This document shows positions 1 to 11,612 of a DNA stretch of 64,000 nucleotides, piece by piece (position 1 is the stretch's first letter; every line of letters starts with the position of its first letter). The position numbers were made by a program, and so were the translations under genes. The notes below the pieces were generated by a model. It was not told the origin of the DNA, searched no databases, and saw only the letters and a program-made list of their open reading frames with translations. The DNA is from Paraphysomonas bandaiensis (taxonomy: Eukaryota > Chrysophyceae), in assembly GCA_965644295.1 (NCBI GenBank), contig CBFFRP010000078.1:62001-126000 (forward strand). Direction: 5' to 3'.

Positions 1-77
1 TTATAGGTGTTAGTTACGCAAGTAACAGTCAAATGCGATATCAAAAATACAATTTATAGGTAAAATATTATAACTAT

Positions 78-1990
78 CTCTCAACAAAGTCGGACTCACA
101 CCATTATTTTGTGGTGTTCTGATGATATAGCAATGTACCGGATATATTTCTGAGGAAACTAACGTGAGCTGAATATACCACACAAGCACTTGGCTATATA
201 TAGTCAGCAGATATTGTTCTGCCCAATTATAGCCAAGTGCTTGTGTGGTACAAAGGACACTTTTTTACTAGTCTACAAGGGTCACTTCTTGTGTAGACGA
301 CTTTGGGTTCCTGACGAATAAACAGTCAGACACCGGGAATGGGCCCACCTTTATAGGGTAACCGGGATATTGGGCTGCCTGCTAAAGTTAAGCATCCGGG
401 AAAGGATCCACCTTAAGGATTCAACAACCCTGAAGTCAGCAGATGCATGTCAGGTATATCAACATTCTGCTAGCTCATTGCGTTTGCTCTGAGTGATTGA
501 TACCGAGTAAGAGATCACATTATTCGGTATCTGTGTAGCCAATGACGGAGGCAATGCGTCAAACATTACTCATGGATGCATCATGGCAATGACAATGGGA
601 TTAGACCTGTTATATCTTCCCACACGTCCACTGCCTAGTCTTGGTTTCTCATGAACCCGGTCATTGAGATTACAACAAGGCCCTGGCACTGTTCTCCAAG
701 CAGTGTCAGGTACATTTGTGGTGCTTTTATATTATTCTTGCTTTTCCTACTCTAGCGTGTAGGATATTGGACACATAGAGTGGGGCACTGCTTCTGCGTA
801 AACTGGCACAAGCAGATGGTGGTCCATCAAAGGATAAAGTTAGTTCCCACCTACGCCAGCGAGTACTCAATGCAGCATTGACATGGGACAAATCTTTCAG
901 CATAGGAAGAAACCGGGCTAAAACCAAACACGGACTCGACCTGGCCAAAGCCGCATGTTCTGACTGCGGATTTTGACTAGACTCACTCAAGCACATGTGT
1001 CTAGACACTGTACAAATGACGCCATCACGCAGATAAGGGAGTCTGCATTTCACAACCACAATAACGCGCTTCACGAAGTACTGAGAAATCCGGTACTACC
1101 CCAATGGACCACCACTGCACTACAGCGGCTCTCCAGCAGGGCCTGGAATCCCGCCGTTCCACAGGTAGAGAGATTCTGGACAGGTACCATCACCACTACA
1201 CAACTCGAGACGGTTTTTGGAGATCACATCCATGAGTCATTGACACCCCAGAGACTGCGCAACATCGAATCAGCGGTCATCAGATTGCTTCTACCGCTTT
1301 TCGCTGCAGCAAAGCTAATGATCCAAGATCGAAGTAGAAGATACGTTACCCTACAGAAAGGACCCCCTAGGCTACTACCGCGACCGCGCCCAAAACATAG
1401 ACAGAAATGGAAACGCCCAAGGGTGCTACGATTACTAGGAATTCACAGATGAACCGAGACTGGAACACTGCCCACCACACATAGGAACCCCCCCAGTCAT
1501 ACACTTAGGACCACAGCACCGGACCGCATGACATCATCAGGCCCTAGACAGCGACGCCGTCTCCGGCAACTACACCTATGCGCGACGCTCAAACGGTGCA
1601 CGGCGACTACGCCACAAACCACCACACCACTCACCTCACAACACGCACATCTAGTGCTCGGTACACTTAGGACCTTAATGCATAACCCTGTGCATCAGAG
1701 CCTGGTGGAACCTTATCCCAAGGGGAGACCCCCGGACAACACGCGCCAGTGAGTCCTAAGACTCACGAGCAGGGCGAAAATCACAAACAACATCAAGAAC
1801 GGAAGTGGTCGCACCTTGGTGCTTGCGGCGACGCACAAGCAGCTTCTGTAGCGCTAAATAGTAGGATAATAGAATTTGTGCTGATTAGTTATGGGTAGAG
1901 GTCTAACTAGTATGTCTAGCATTCAACTAGCCACTATATTGGCACGAGTTTTTAACGCCTTTTTGCTAAATAAAAAGACTTTCAATATAT
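78..1990 (+). mobile_element. Family R transposable element, longest copy, with a degenerate ORF
   Basis: The left end (from about 78) and the tail (about 1795-1990) both match short copies elsewhere in the window at 6184-6640, 11011-11540, 21413-21930 and, on the minus strand, 43703-44222. Here the two parts are separated by about 1.2 kb that holds a coding remnant (973-1752). The left end begins with a TCAACAAAGTCGGACTC-like motif. The tail carries GCACCTTGGTGC followed by an imperfect GCTTG/CAAGC hairpin, then CTAAATA and AGACTTTCAATATA. I infer that this is the least deleted copy and that the 450-520 bp copies are internal-deletion derivatives. No reverse transcriptase or transposase motif is recognisable, so the class is unknown. 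Ends are approximate because no clean target-site duplication was seen. Confidence 0.6.
973..1752 (+). pseudogene. Family R element ORF, broken by stop codons
   Basis: Two open stretches, 973-1452 and 1528-1752, share one frame, separated by a stop at 1450-1452. The protein has a conserved block around PQVERFWTGTITTTQLE and ends PKGRPPDN. A homologue at 59828-60481 has PQVERYWTGHITATQM and the same PKGRPPD ending, so the two are copies of one protein. Just upstream (about 790-1010), other reading frames give a Cys-rich CSDCGF ... KHMCLD segment. This could be a zinc-binding tail, as found after the polymerase/RNase H region of some retroelements. I do not recognise the family. The Arg/Pro/Thr-rich C-terminus looks disordered. 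Confidence 0.5.
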
Positions 1991-3990
1991 ACTAGCGTGT
2001 AGGTTTACATTATATTTGTAGGTCTCCTACTAGCGTGAGTCACTCGGGAGAAGAGTGCAAGGTGGATGCATGTGCTGAACGAGTGCACACAATGGAGGGA
2101 AGACATTGGAGTGAGCTTGAATTAGTAACAGATTGAATTCATGCGTCAGTGTGCAATTTTACCAGTGAGACCGCTTCGTGACCGTGGGAGGACCCGGCGC
2201 TGGAGCTACTCTACTCTCCCCTCCAGACTACCTGCTGCTGTGAACACCACCTTGAAGAGGGTCCTAAGATCTGCCGATATACAGGAGACGATATACAAGT
2301 TGTTTGTGTTAGGACTAGTAGATTGGGCAGGAGCGTATGATACGCCCTGAACACACAACTCGTCGTATGCGCATGTAGCTAGCTAAATTGTGTTGTATAG
2401 TTGAGCACTTGTGGGTGCATGCAACAGTAACTAGATGAGAGTCCAGTGTTGTGCTTAGAGTCACGCGAGTTGTTTATTTGGTCGCGGAAACACACAAGCT
2501 TGCGCTTCTTAATAATAAGATTTTCAATATCCATATGACTATGAAATTACCAGAATTTTTTGATTACAGTATATGTATGCCATTTAAAACACTAATGTTA
2601 CGGCTTATGAATGGTGTCTATCCACAAACCGCTATTATTCCACCATCATGTAACAATTATAGCTACAAGTTACCACAAGAAGCTACATCTCAAAGAGTGC
2701 CGAGACCTTTTTAGAGAATTATGCTACTGTTTTATTTCATTGGGAGTGTTTACTTAATTAATCTAATAATACCAACGATATATAGTTTGCATCTTTCTCA
2801 GTTACTGCAAAATAAAAGACGCACTAGTTTCCACTCTAAGCGTTACGTATTCTAAAAATTAGAATAAAAAACTCGTCCAATCCGAAATAGATTCTTTGTT
2901 AGAAACGACTCCACCTTCATTGCTATCAGTAAATATAGAAGCAAGTGTATAAAGGGCTCAAGTGTAGTACCCTCTCCACTGTAAAATTGAGAGTTTCGAG
3001 TATTATTATAGAGAAAATTGTGATTATTCCTCAATTGGTATCCAATACGCATCTTCATGATTATTCCGTACACTTGGCTAATACAGTGTAGCAGTGTATT
3101 ATGGTACATAATAGCCGTTAGTGTGTTGTGCTAGGAATAACATAAATACAAGTGGCTTTAAGAACCTCCTGTAAATGGTATATGTAGTCAACAAGCCAGA
3201 GCGTTACCTTAAGCTGCATCAGTTACTTAGGTATATATGCACCTGATTGCACGATTCTATGACGCTATTGTGGAAGCATACGCATGTTATATTCGCATTA
3301 CCATGCAACAAATTTTTTCATATGCATGAAAAAAAATACATATATATACATACGCAGATATGTTTCTCCGAATTCGACACGAGGATTACTTATGCCATGC
3401 TCAAGACACACATTGTGCTCTTTAATATTATGTTCCCATATCCTGGAGTTATGCCTTCCCTCTCAATCCCACATAAGAAGGGTACCGGACAGCCGATTCC
3501 GTAAAGTAATGCTCGCGATGAGGTTACAGTTACCTACTTCATAAGAAAAATACCAGGAATGAAGTCATATATCCTCGAGGGGAATATGATGGAACCCTAT
3601 TAACAGTGTACCAGTAGACATATTCACTTAATGGGACGCCTCTTCATTCATTGATAATCATGTAGACTGACAGGGTGGCTTGAAGATAGCGTCACATGCA
3701 GTGTAGGAATTCTTCCTACTGGAATATACCATACACGGCACGTACAAGGAAATCCTACACAAATTTTATGCATTTCCACACCCAACACAAAACCCCCCGC
3801 ATAAAAACAAAAAAAGTACGTTTACGACAATGAATGTGAAGATTTCTGTTCCAGAATCCTTTCCTTTCTACACGTACACGCTATACCGTGCGTATATATA
3901 CAGCAACACTGACACAGTTCTCAAATAAAATTGTATTTCTCTCCATTACATATTAACCGACACCAGTAGTCGAAATTAAATATTAGGACA
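1991..3990. other. Intergenic AT-rich stretch, no gene seen
   Basis: Short ORFs here (for example 2141-2350, 2451-2714 and 3247-3544) have no recognisable domain, no splice-linked continuation and no sign of selection that I can see. A small remnant resembling the family R tail (AATAATAAGATTTTCAATAT) lies near 2510-2530. The last 300 bp or so presumably contain the promoter of the thioredoxin-domain gene. Confidence 0.5.
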
Positions 3991-5930
3991 ATGGTTAAAG
4001 AGGTAACAAGTTCGTCGGAGTACAGGGATTGTCTAAATGTTCCTAATCTCGTTGTGGTTGACTATTATGCTTCCTGGTTACACACCTAGATATCTTTGCA
4101 TTCCTATATTGTAATCTTCTCTTCCAGGTGTGGGCCCTGTCGTAATATTGCACCATTTGTGGAACAGCTGTCGAATAAATATCCCGATGTTGTGTTTTTA
4201 AAGGTTGGCGAACACCATTGCAGGGTAAGAGTCTGAGGCAGCATGGATAGACATCAATAGACATCAATAACGTGTAATGTAGGATGTCATTATGAGTGCT
4301 GGTGTGAGTGCGTTCCCTACCTTTCAGTTTTTTATAAAATCAGAAAAGATTGACGAGATGCGTGGGGCTAACCCGCATGAGCTTGAAAAGAAGGTGTTGG
4401 AACATAGAGGAAAGGGAGGTGGCGAAGCATTTGCGGGAAGAGGTGTTACTCTGGGCGGGAATGGCTGGAATGGGGTAGGGTATCCACCAGACGGAAATGC
4501 TCGGGAAGCTCGCCTGAAAGCGTTTGGTCACATAGACGAGAAACCCCAATCCAGTGGAATTCCTGTAAATCCATCTGTTCCAGTTACATCAGGTGACGAC
4601 GAGGACGAGGCAATAGCCAAGGCGATCGCTCTCTCTATGTCTGCACAGGATGATATTGATGCTTCTTCTGAGAAAACTGCCGAGGAGAATATGAGTAGAG
4701 ACAGGATGGAGCAGCAAGAAGAAGAGATGGTCCCCGTTCCCGTAAACGAAGAAATGCTTGCGCAGGTATGTGTCTGCTGGTGTGCTCCTCTGTCCATGGT
4801 AATGAGTAAAGTATGTAGCTGCTTGAAATGGATATTCCAGAGGTTCGGGCTCGGAAGGGTCTGGTGCATGGGGGTACTGTGGAGGGGGCCGTGTCATGGA
4901 TAGCGGAGAATCAAGACGATCCTAACATCGACCAGCCTTACATGGTGCGTAAAAGTGAAGCGATTCCCCGGACCCCACTGACAGATGAAGAGAGGGCTAC
5001 AAAAGTACAAGAAATGAAGGAGAAAGCCGCACGCCTCAAACGTGAGAGGGAAGAGAAAGAAAAACAAGACGCGTGGGTGCTCTATTTATATGTGTATAAA
5101 TTCTTATGGTGGTAAATGTACAGCATCATCCGGGAGAAAGAGCGACGAGAAAGGGGGCAGAAGCTCAACCAGACGCAAGAGGAGCGAGACCGTATGATGA
5201 GAAAGATTGAGGCGGAGAAAATAAAACGGGAGAAATTGGAGGCCAAGCGGGAGCGGGAGCGTCTTCGTGCAGAGATCGCTAGAGATAAGGAACTGCGTAG
5301 GGCTAACAATGGCGTCCTCCCGAGTGTACTTGGGGCGGAGGGATACAATCCTTCAGCATTAAAGTACGACGCTAAAGATACTTCTGCGGAACACCCTGCA
5401 AGTACTACCAAGGTTGCGGCAGTGAAGGAGAAAGCCATACCCGTTAAGCAGGCAACACACTCAGCAACAGCACCTCCAGGTGTTCCTCCAGCTGAAACGA
5501 TTGACACAGCCATCAACACTATATCGCGGTATCGTACAGGTGGAGATGGGGGAAATGCTTTACGTTTGCTTCTTCTTTTCTTGAAAAACATTCGGGACAA
5601 CCCCAGTGAGGAAAAGTGCGTGTTGAGTATTGTACTGTACAAGTATTACCAACGACTTATCTGTTACTTAGGTACCGATCTGTGAACATGGAGAGCAAGG
5701 CGTACAAATCGAAGCTCGCACCTTTGGTGGGTCCCTCTGCACTACTAAAAGCAGTTGGATTTGTGGTCAATTCGAGTGATGGAAAGCTCAACTATACAGG
5801 GTGAGTATCTAATTCCAAGTTTGGATTTCATAATGACTATGTTTGTAGCGATGATATGGAACTTCTTGATTCAACTATTTCGAAGCTATCAGAGGCGGAA
5901 GAAAGGTATCGCCAAATGAATAATTGTTGA
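3991..5930 (+). CDS. Thioredoxin-UIM-UBA-PUB domain protein
   Basis: Seven exons: 3991-4076, 4128-4224, 4283-4765, 4819-5072, 5124-5615, 5672-5800 and 5849-5930. All introns are GT-AG and 48-58 bp, and the join gives 540 aa with no frame problem. Order of domains: an N-terminal thioredoxin fold with WCGPC (residues about 29-33, across intron 1) and the cis-Pro segment FPTFQFF; an acidic ubiquitin-interacting-like motif, EAIAKAIALSMS (about 170-181); a UBA domain (about 214-260; MDIPEVRARKGLVHGG, then AVSWI); a long charged Glu/Arg/Lys coiled coil (about 285-375); and a C-terminal PUB/PUG domain (about 430-535; NALRLLLLFLKNIRDNP). PUB domains in other proteins bind the p97/Cdc48 C-terminus, and UIM and UBA bind ubiquitin. 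I infer a redox-active or chaperone-like adaptor in ubiquitin/p97 handling, probably cytosolic since no signal peptide is present. Both active-site cysteines are intact. Confidence 0.88.
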
Positions 5931-8317
5931 TACAACCCTCATGCATTTGTTATACTTTCTGTAATAACCTACCTGCATCTTATTTATTTTTACCGGGAGG
6001 GTATTATTTGTTGATGCAGAGAATTTCTCTCTTGCACTATTAAACTTAAAATAGTACCTACTACCTAAGTGAAATGTAAGATTAATTACTCTACAATAAG
6101 CAATTTATAGCAACAAAAAAACGCCAAGAAGTAAGATTATGTAGAAACCTTTAGTGAACACAACAAATATTCCAACACAACACTCCCTCAATAAAGTCGG
6201 ACTCGCACCTTTTCGTGGTCTTCTGGGGATAGCAAGCAAAGTGCCGAAGATATTTCTCCGGGTAACTAACGTGAGTCGCAGATGTTGTTCGCCCACTCAT
6301 AGCCAAATGCTTGTGTGGTGTGTGGTACTGTACAATGGACACTAATAATTGTCACTTGCGTTGACGTCTTTAGGCTGTGGCGAATAAACAGGAGATAAAC
6401 AGGTATCCGTGAGTGGTATTTGGTAACCGGGGTATTGGGCTGCCTGCTAAAGTCGAAAGTCATGCATCCGGCTATGGGCCCACCTTAAGGACTAAGGACT
6501 CAACAACCCTGAAGTCAGCAGATATCAGGTATATCAACATTCTACTTGCTCACTGCGTCTACTTAGAGCGAAAATGGTTGCACCTTGGTGCTTGAGGTGA
6601 CTCACAAGCAGCCTTCGTAGTGTTAAATAGTAGGATATCAGATATCAGAGTATAGCACATACTTTAATATCCACCATTGAGCTGCTTCTGATTTTATATA
6701 CGATCCGTTGTTACTTATGCCAATAATAGAGATTTCCTGTACGTGAGCTGTGGGACTGGTCCCGCCTCCACCTTTTGAAGCAGCGTTTATGCAAGACACA
6801 AGAACATTACACCATGAAGTTTCACAAGTTTGGTAAAAAATTAGATGACGAAGGTGTGAAGAGTGAAGTCTCTTTTGACTTTTGAATCTGTAGCTGAAGA
6901 AGCTTTGAAACTTACGACATCAAGAATCGAAGATGAACTATATAATGATAATTGTAATTAGGATACTGGGAATAATTAGGACGGTCTGATCATCAGTCAT
7001 CGTATGCCAGTGTGACTCAATCAGAACAAGGGTATATTATATTACAATATATAGATGTTGCCCTATTGCGTTATGTATTGAATGCTTCATCAATAGCATT
7101 AGTACGATTCTAACTTGCAATACTCTTATAATTAATCGTACATAATAATTTCTGCGACATTAACAAACAGTGAGTTGTCACCACAGTCTATTTAATCAGA
7201 CCCAAGCAATCTAACTGGCTCGTATTCTGGTATTGATACCCATCTATATTATGTATATTACAACGATTCTCACATAATAGACAATAGACACTGAAGTCGA
7301 TTGACAAGAAGGAAATGGAGATGCTATCTAGAAGAATCGAGAATATCTTTGACGACTCTTCTTCATATTTGCTGCACATAAACGTGCTCCTTTGTTGAAT
7401 TACACTGTAGGTTGTCACAAAGTGTGGCACCCTGTATTTCACTTCTGCCCTATCTCGCGTGTCTCCACACACTACTGAACTTCACGGGAGTGTAATCCCA
7501 TCATATCCCGAATTCCCTGGTCTTCACATAAAGCTTCTCTACCTTGTCCAGTACTTACATTTGGCACATAATATTTTGCAAATATTTGACTGCTCCTCTC
7601 CCCCCCACTCTATACTCTTTGTTCTCTCTATCCAGCTCCAACCTTCCAGGGCCACGGTGAGAGTCACCATTTGAATCAAAATGGCACATCATCCTAAAGT
7701 GGTGCAGTGCTGATGAAATATTAGAAGTTGTGAATGCATTTCAAATTGACAATAGACTTGAAACTGAGCAAATTCAAAAAAGCCGCATCTGCCTTGATTA
7801 GGCATACACAAATTCAAAATCCCAAGAATGCTGGTTCTCACTGATAGCCTAGTCATGAATACTTCTTGATGGATTATACGATGTGCATCGGCAGTCAGCA
7901 TCTTATTTTTCGGTAATAAAATGAAGCAAATATACTCTATACAACTGCAGTATAAATACGGCTGGAATACACATAATTGTTGTCTCAATATTAGAGGCAT
8001 CTTTGAACAAAAATATACAAAGGATGCCGATACGAAAACCTTGAAGTGAATACAAATACCCGTTTGTAGGTTTTTTACAGAGTTCGATTACAAAAAGCGG
8101 GGTTTTGGTAAAGACTTGTTTCAAAGTTTTAAAAAAAACACATGCCACACGAAAAGTGGGGATTTTCTGTTGCAAAGAATAGCTATAGTGGAGCGTCAAC
8201 CTCACTTGTTGCTGATTTGTATGATGTGCAAAACATAACAATCGCAAGTATAATCTGAACAATATTAAACAGAGGGACAACTGTAATGACATTTCTTCGT
8301 AATTGAGCCCACTCGCA
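5931..8317. other. Intergenic region with one family R copy
   Basis: Apart from the repeat at 6184-6640, no coding region can be supported. A short ATG-led stretch near 6814 ends after about 19 codons. ORFs at 7188-8010 on both strands lack domains and look like chance openings in AT-rich DNA. Confidence 0.5.
6184..6640 (+). mobile_element. Family R short copy
   Basis: The left end CCCTCAATAAAGTCGGACTC and the tail motifs (TTGCACCTTGGTGCTTG, CACAAGCAGC, TTAAATAGTAGGATA) match the other copies. The middle shares the CATTCTAC...GCTCACTGCGT segment with the long copy at 78-1990. There is no coding capacity, and the extreme 3' tail is missing. Confidence 0.6.
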
Positions 8318-9387
8318 ATGCTAAGCAGAATAGGGGGTAAAGTGATTGTGCTACCGCGGCGCATGGGTTGCAGGAAAGAGATGGTGTCAGTGGCCCGTGC
8401 ATGTGCCATAACAAATTACAGGGTCGAGGCTCGCTATTTTTGTGAGAAATCACAACAGTATAATAAATCGGATACACCCAATAATGGAAAAAATGATATT
8501 AAAGTGACGAGAACTAGGCGCGAACTTACTCGTGCCCGGTTTATTCATGTACTAAACCTCCCAGCTAATACCACCAAACAAGAGATTACCGACCTAGTAG
8601 AGAAAACTGGTCCCATTAATGAAGTTGAAATCAACAAAGCGACCAATTCCAAAGATAAATTATATGCAGTTGTTTCCTACGCGTCTGCAGAGGACGCAGA
8701 ATCTGCTGTGGAGCAATTGCAGGACTTGTCCTTGCACGGAAGTTCCCTGGATGTGCGGACCACCTCTCTGAAGGTATGTATCACATTTATCCGTATTACA
8801 TATATGTGTCTAAATTAACTTAACAGGACATAGACTTTTGTGATCGCAAGAGGAACTTATTTGTCGGAAACCTTACACCACGGGTCACGGAAAGTATGCT
8901 TTACGGACATATGAACCAGTGGGGAGGTGTACTTAAAGCTGCTATATTCACAAAGCCGAATGGACATTCGAAATGCTGTGGTCTTGTTGCGTTCGAGAGC
9001 GAAGAAAAGGCTGTTGCCGCAATGGAAAATGCTCAGAATTCGAAACTAGACAACCGCATCGTATTGGTGAAGAGGGACGAAGACGTTTCCGATAGAGCTT
9101 ATCCAGAAAATAACTCAGATCAGACTAAAGTATTAATCGACCCCACTCGCTCGGTATTTGTTACGAATATACATTATGATTTGAACACGCAAATGGTATT
9201 TGACTTTATGTCAGAAGCGGGAACAGTGAAGAAAGTCAATCTCTTTCGTGATAGCAACGGGCAGTCGAAGGGCAGAGCTCTAGTTGAGTACGTAGACAGC
9301 AAAGGAGCGCGGAACGCTCTTAGTACTTTAGATGGGGTTAACTTTTTTTACAGAAATATATATATCAGGCCATGCAATCCTATTTAA
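8318..9387 (+). CDS. Three-RRM RNA-binding protein, possibly organelle-targeted
   Basis: Two exons (8318-8773 and 8827-9387) with a 53-bp intron GTATGT...AACAG give 338 aa. RRM1 (about 74-150) has RNP2-like IHVLNL and a degenerate RNP1. RRM2 (about 159-235) has LFVGNL and CCGLVAF. RRM3 (about 262-336) has VFVTNI and KGRALVEY. The N-terminus MLSRIGGKVIVLPRRMG is basic, poor in acidic residues and precedes a spacer, as in mitochondrial or plastid presequences; this targeting is inference. The ATG at 8318 is the first in frame. The arrangement resembles nucleolin-like or SART3-like tandem RRMs, but no specific orthologue is claimed. The protein ends almost immediately after RRM3. Confidence 0.85.
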
Positions 9388-9825
9388 TTGGTAGCGTAGG
9401 ATCTAACAACTATTGGTACGTTCGAAGCATCACCTATCAATATGATGTAGAAGTTATAAATAATGTAAACAGGGTTCTGAATACGTACGAATAAACTTTT
9501 ATATGCGACTATATTTCTATAATTCAGTTTCGAATGCCTGATGTGTATCTATAAGTGAACGTACTGCTTTAGTATACCCCGTGTACTGCCCTTGTGATAC
9601 ATCGATGCTTTTCTGTGAATAATAACCCTTCTAGTAACTCGACATCGTGTATTTCGTCATAAATTTCTTCCATCTGATATCAACTCTTTGATTTTAACGA
9701 GATCATATCAGCTTGTGACATTTGGATACATAAGTAACAGAACTTGAATGTTCTTAATTACTTAATAACCACTTGTTAGTAAAATTATAACCAACATCTA
9801 TCTCTTGTCATTCATTGATATTTGC

Positions 9826-10250
9826 CAGAGCTGCGTATCAATTAATAATGGTCAATTATTGAAATTGGGACATCAAGTAATAATTGCAATTATAATAGAC
9901 TCCAGCTCGCTTCAATAATTGTCACTTAATTGCAATTAATTGATATAAAATACCACCTTTTTATACTGAAAAGTTGTTTAAGAACGGCATTTTTATTGCA
10001 AAAATCCAATTTTTACGAAAAAAAATCGAAGATTGGTGAAAGACTATATTATTCATAGGGATATCTTACATTGTAATTCATTTACTTAATTAGCGATATA
10101 GCGATAAACTGGTACCAGAAGTCATTGCACGAGTGTTCTTTGAGAAATAAATGATAATAACGAAAAGGTTGCAATAGTAGAGACTTGGCAATGCCGGAGT
10201 GTCCTGTAGGAAAAGGTGTTCTACTACCAATGCTATCATGTATGTCTTAA
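9826..10250 (+). mobile_element. hAT family A element, 5' end fragment
   Basis: It starts CAGAGCTGCGTATCAATT, a variant of the family A terminus CAGGGCTGCGTATCAATT. The subterminal AATTG-rich sequence matches the reverse complement of 12000-12112. From about 10100 it matches the start of the degenerate element at 51533. There, translation gives SDKLAPEAVVQVYFAKINDN, similar to the start of a BED-type zinc finger; here the frame is broken by stops. No 3' end in this orientation is obvious. Confidence 0.5.
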
Positions 10251-11010
10251 ATAGTACTAAACTATACTCTAAATTACGCAGTACTACTTAATAAATTATG
10301 TTTGGAGAAACACAGTAAAATTGTGATGTTGTGATTGTAAAAATACATCAACCATCACCAGTATTCAATATATTATTCTACAAATCATAATAATACCATT
10401 AACAGCTACTATATTTTATATTTTCCATTTTTTGTATATTTAATATTTACTATTTATTGTAGTCCTGCAGATTCTGTGTTTTATTACTACATAGAATACA
10501 GGATAGCTACTAGCGATAGACTTACAAGTACGTACGTAGAAGTTGGTTGTAACAGAGAGACACGATCGTATACAGTCAAAGTATTTCAGTTTCGCTATCA
10601 TAATTCATGTATAAATTAACGGTCAGACCTTCAAACACAGGTTTTACTAGCTTAGAGACTGTTGGAATACGTATGTTTTCCTAAGAGATAGAAACGTAGA
10701 ATACGTTAAATACAATGTGAAAAACTGGAATAAGTAGACAAAATTACTACAATATAGCTATATCACAGTGACTATATAGCAATGCAAGATACGGACGCTA
10801 CTATAGTCTAACGACATTGCTTCTTTCGTTAAACGATCTATACAAGTATAAAGTTCAAAAGCCAATAGAGACAATAATACGACAATACCAGCTAGTTTTG
10901 CTTCTTTATTCAATAGCTAGTATGAACCAGCAGGGCTAGTAGGGAACAACATGCTGTTGAGTTGTAAAATATTGATTAGTGGAATGGCCAAAAATCCATA
11001 TTATTAAGGT

Positions 11011-11540
11011 CCCTCAATAAAGGTGGACTCGCACCTTTTCGTGGTTGTGCTGGGGATAGTAAGCAAAGTGCCGGAGATATTTCTCCGGTACACTAAAACG
11101 TGAGCTGCATATATAGTCAGCAGATATTGTTCTGCCCACTCATAGCCAAATGCTTGTGTGGTACTGTACAAAGCACACTAATAAGTGTCACTTGTGTTGA
11201 CGTCTTTGGGCCCTGACGAATAAACAGGCATCCGGGAATGGGTCCACCACTAAAGAATATCCGGGGTATCGGGCTGCCTGCTGAAGTCAAGTATCCGGGA
11301 AAGGGTCCACCTTACGAGCATCCAGGGTATCGGGCTGCCTACTGAAGTCAATCATCCCGGCTAGTGCACCTTAAGGACAGAGAGAAAGTGGTTGCAACTT
11401 GGTGCTTGCGGTGACCCACAAGCAGCTTTCGTAGCGCTAAATGGTAGGATATCAGAGTTGAGCACTAGTTGATTCAATTGTTTTGCCACATTAGTTTTGA
11501 CTCTTACACGCGTATTGCTAATAATCAGACATTCACTACT
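11011..11540 (+). mobile_element. Family R short copy
   Basis: It begins CCCTCAATAAAGGTGGACTC and ends in CTAATAATCAGACATTCA, with the GCACC/GGTGC and GCTTG/CAAGC hairpins near 11400-11430. A block of the type ATCCGGG...GGGCTGCCTGCTGAAGTCAA occurs about twice in tandem at 11220-11360, where other copies have fewer. No ORF. Confidence 0.6.
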
Positions 11541-11612
11541 AGGTTCCGCTGATTTGTAGTGTGTTGCCTACTGTGTTCCATGAGGCACTGCTCTGCTAGC
11601 TGCTAGTACTTT

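Noticed and set aside
78-560. Long terminal repeat of a retrotransposon
   Set aside because: The two ends of the long family R copy are different sequences, not direct copies, and no TG...CA ends or primer-binding site could be identified.
2141-2350. 69-codon frame, Arg-rich
   Set aside because: No motif, no homologous copy in the window and no splice partner; probably chance or transposon-flank sequence.
6814-6960. Short frame MKFHKFGKKLDDEGVKSE, possibly an SPX-type start
   Set aside because: It stops after about 19 codons, and no downstream frame or splice restores a recognisable domain.
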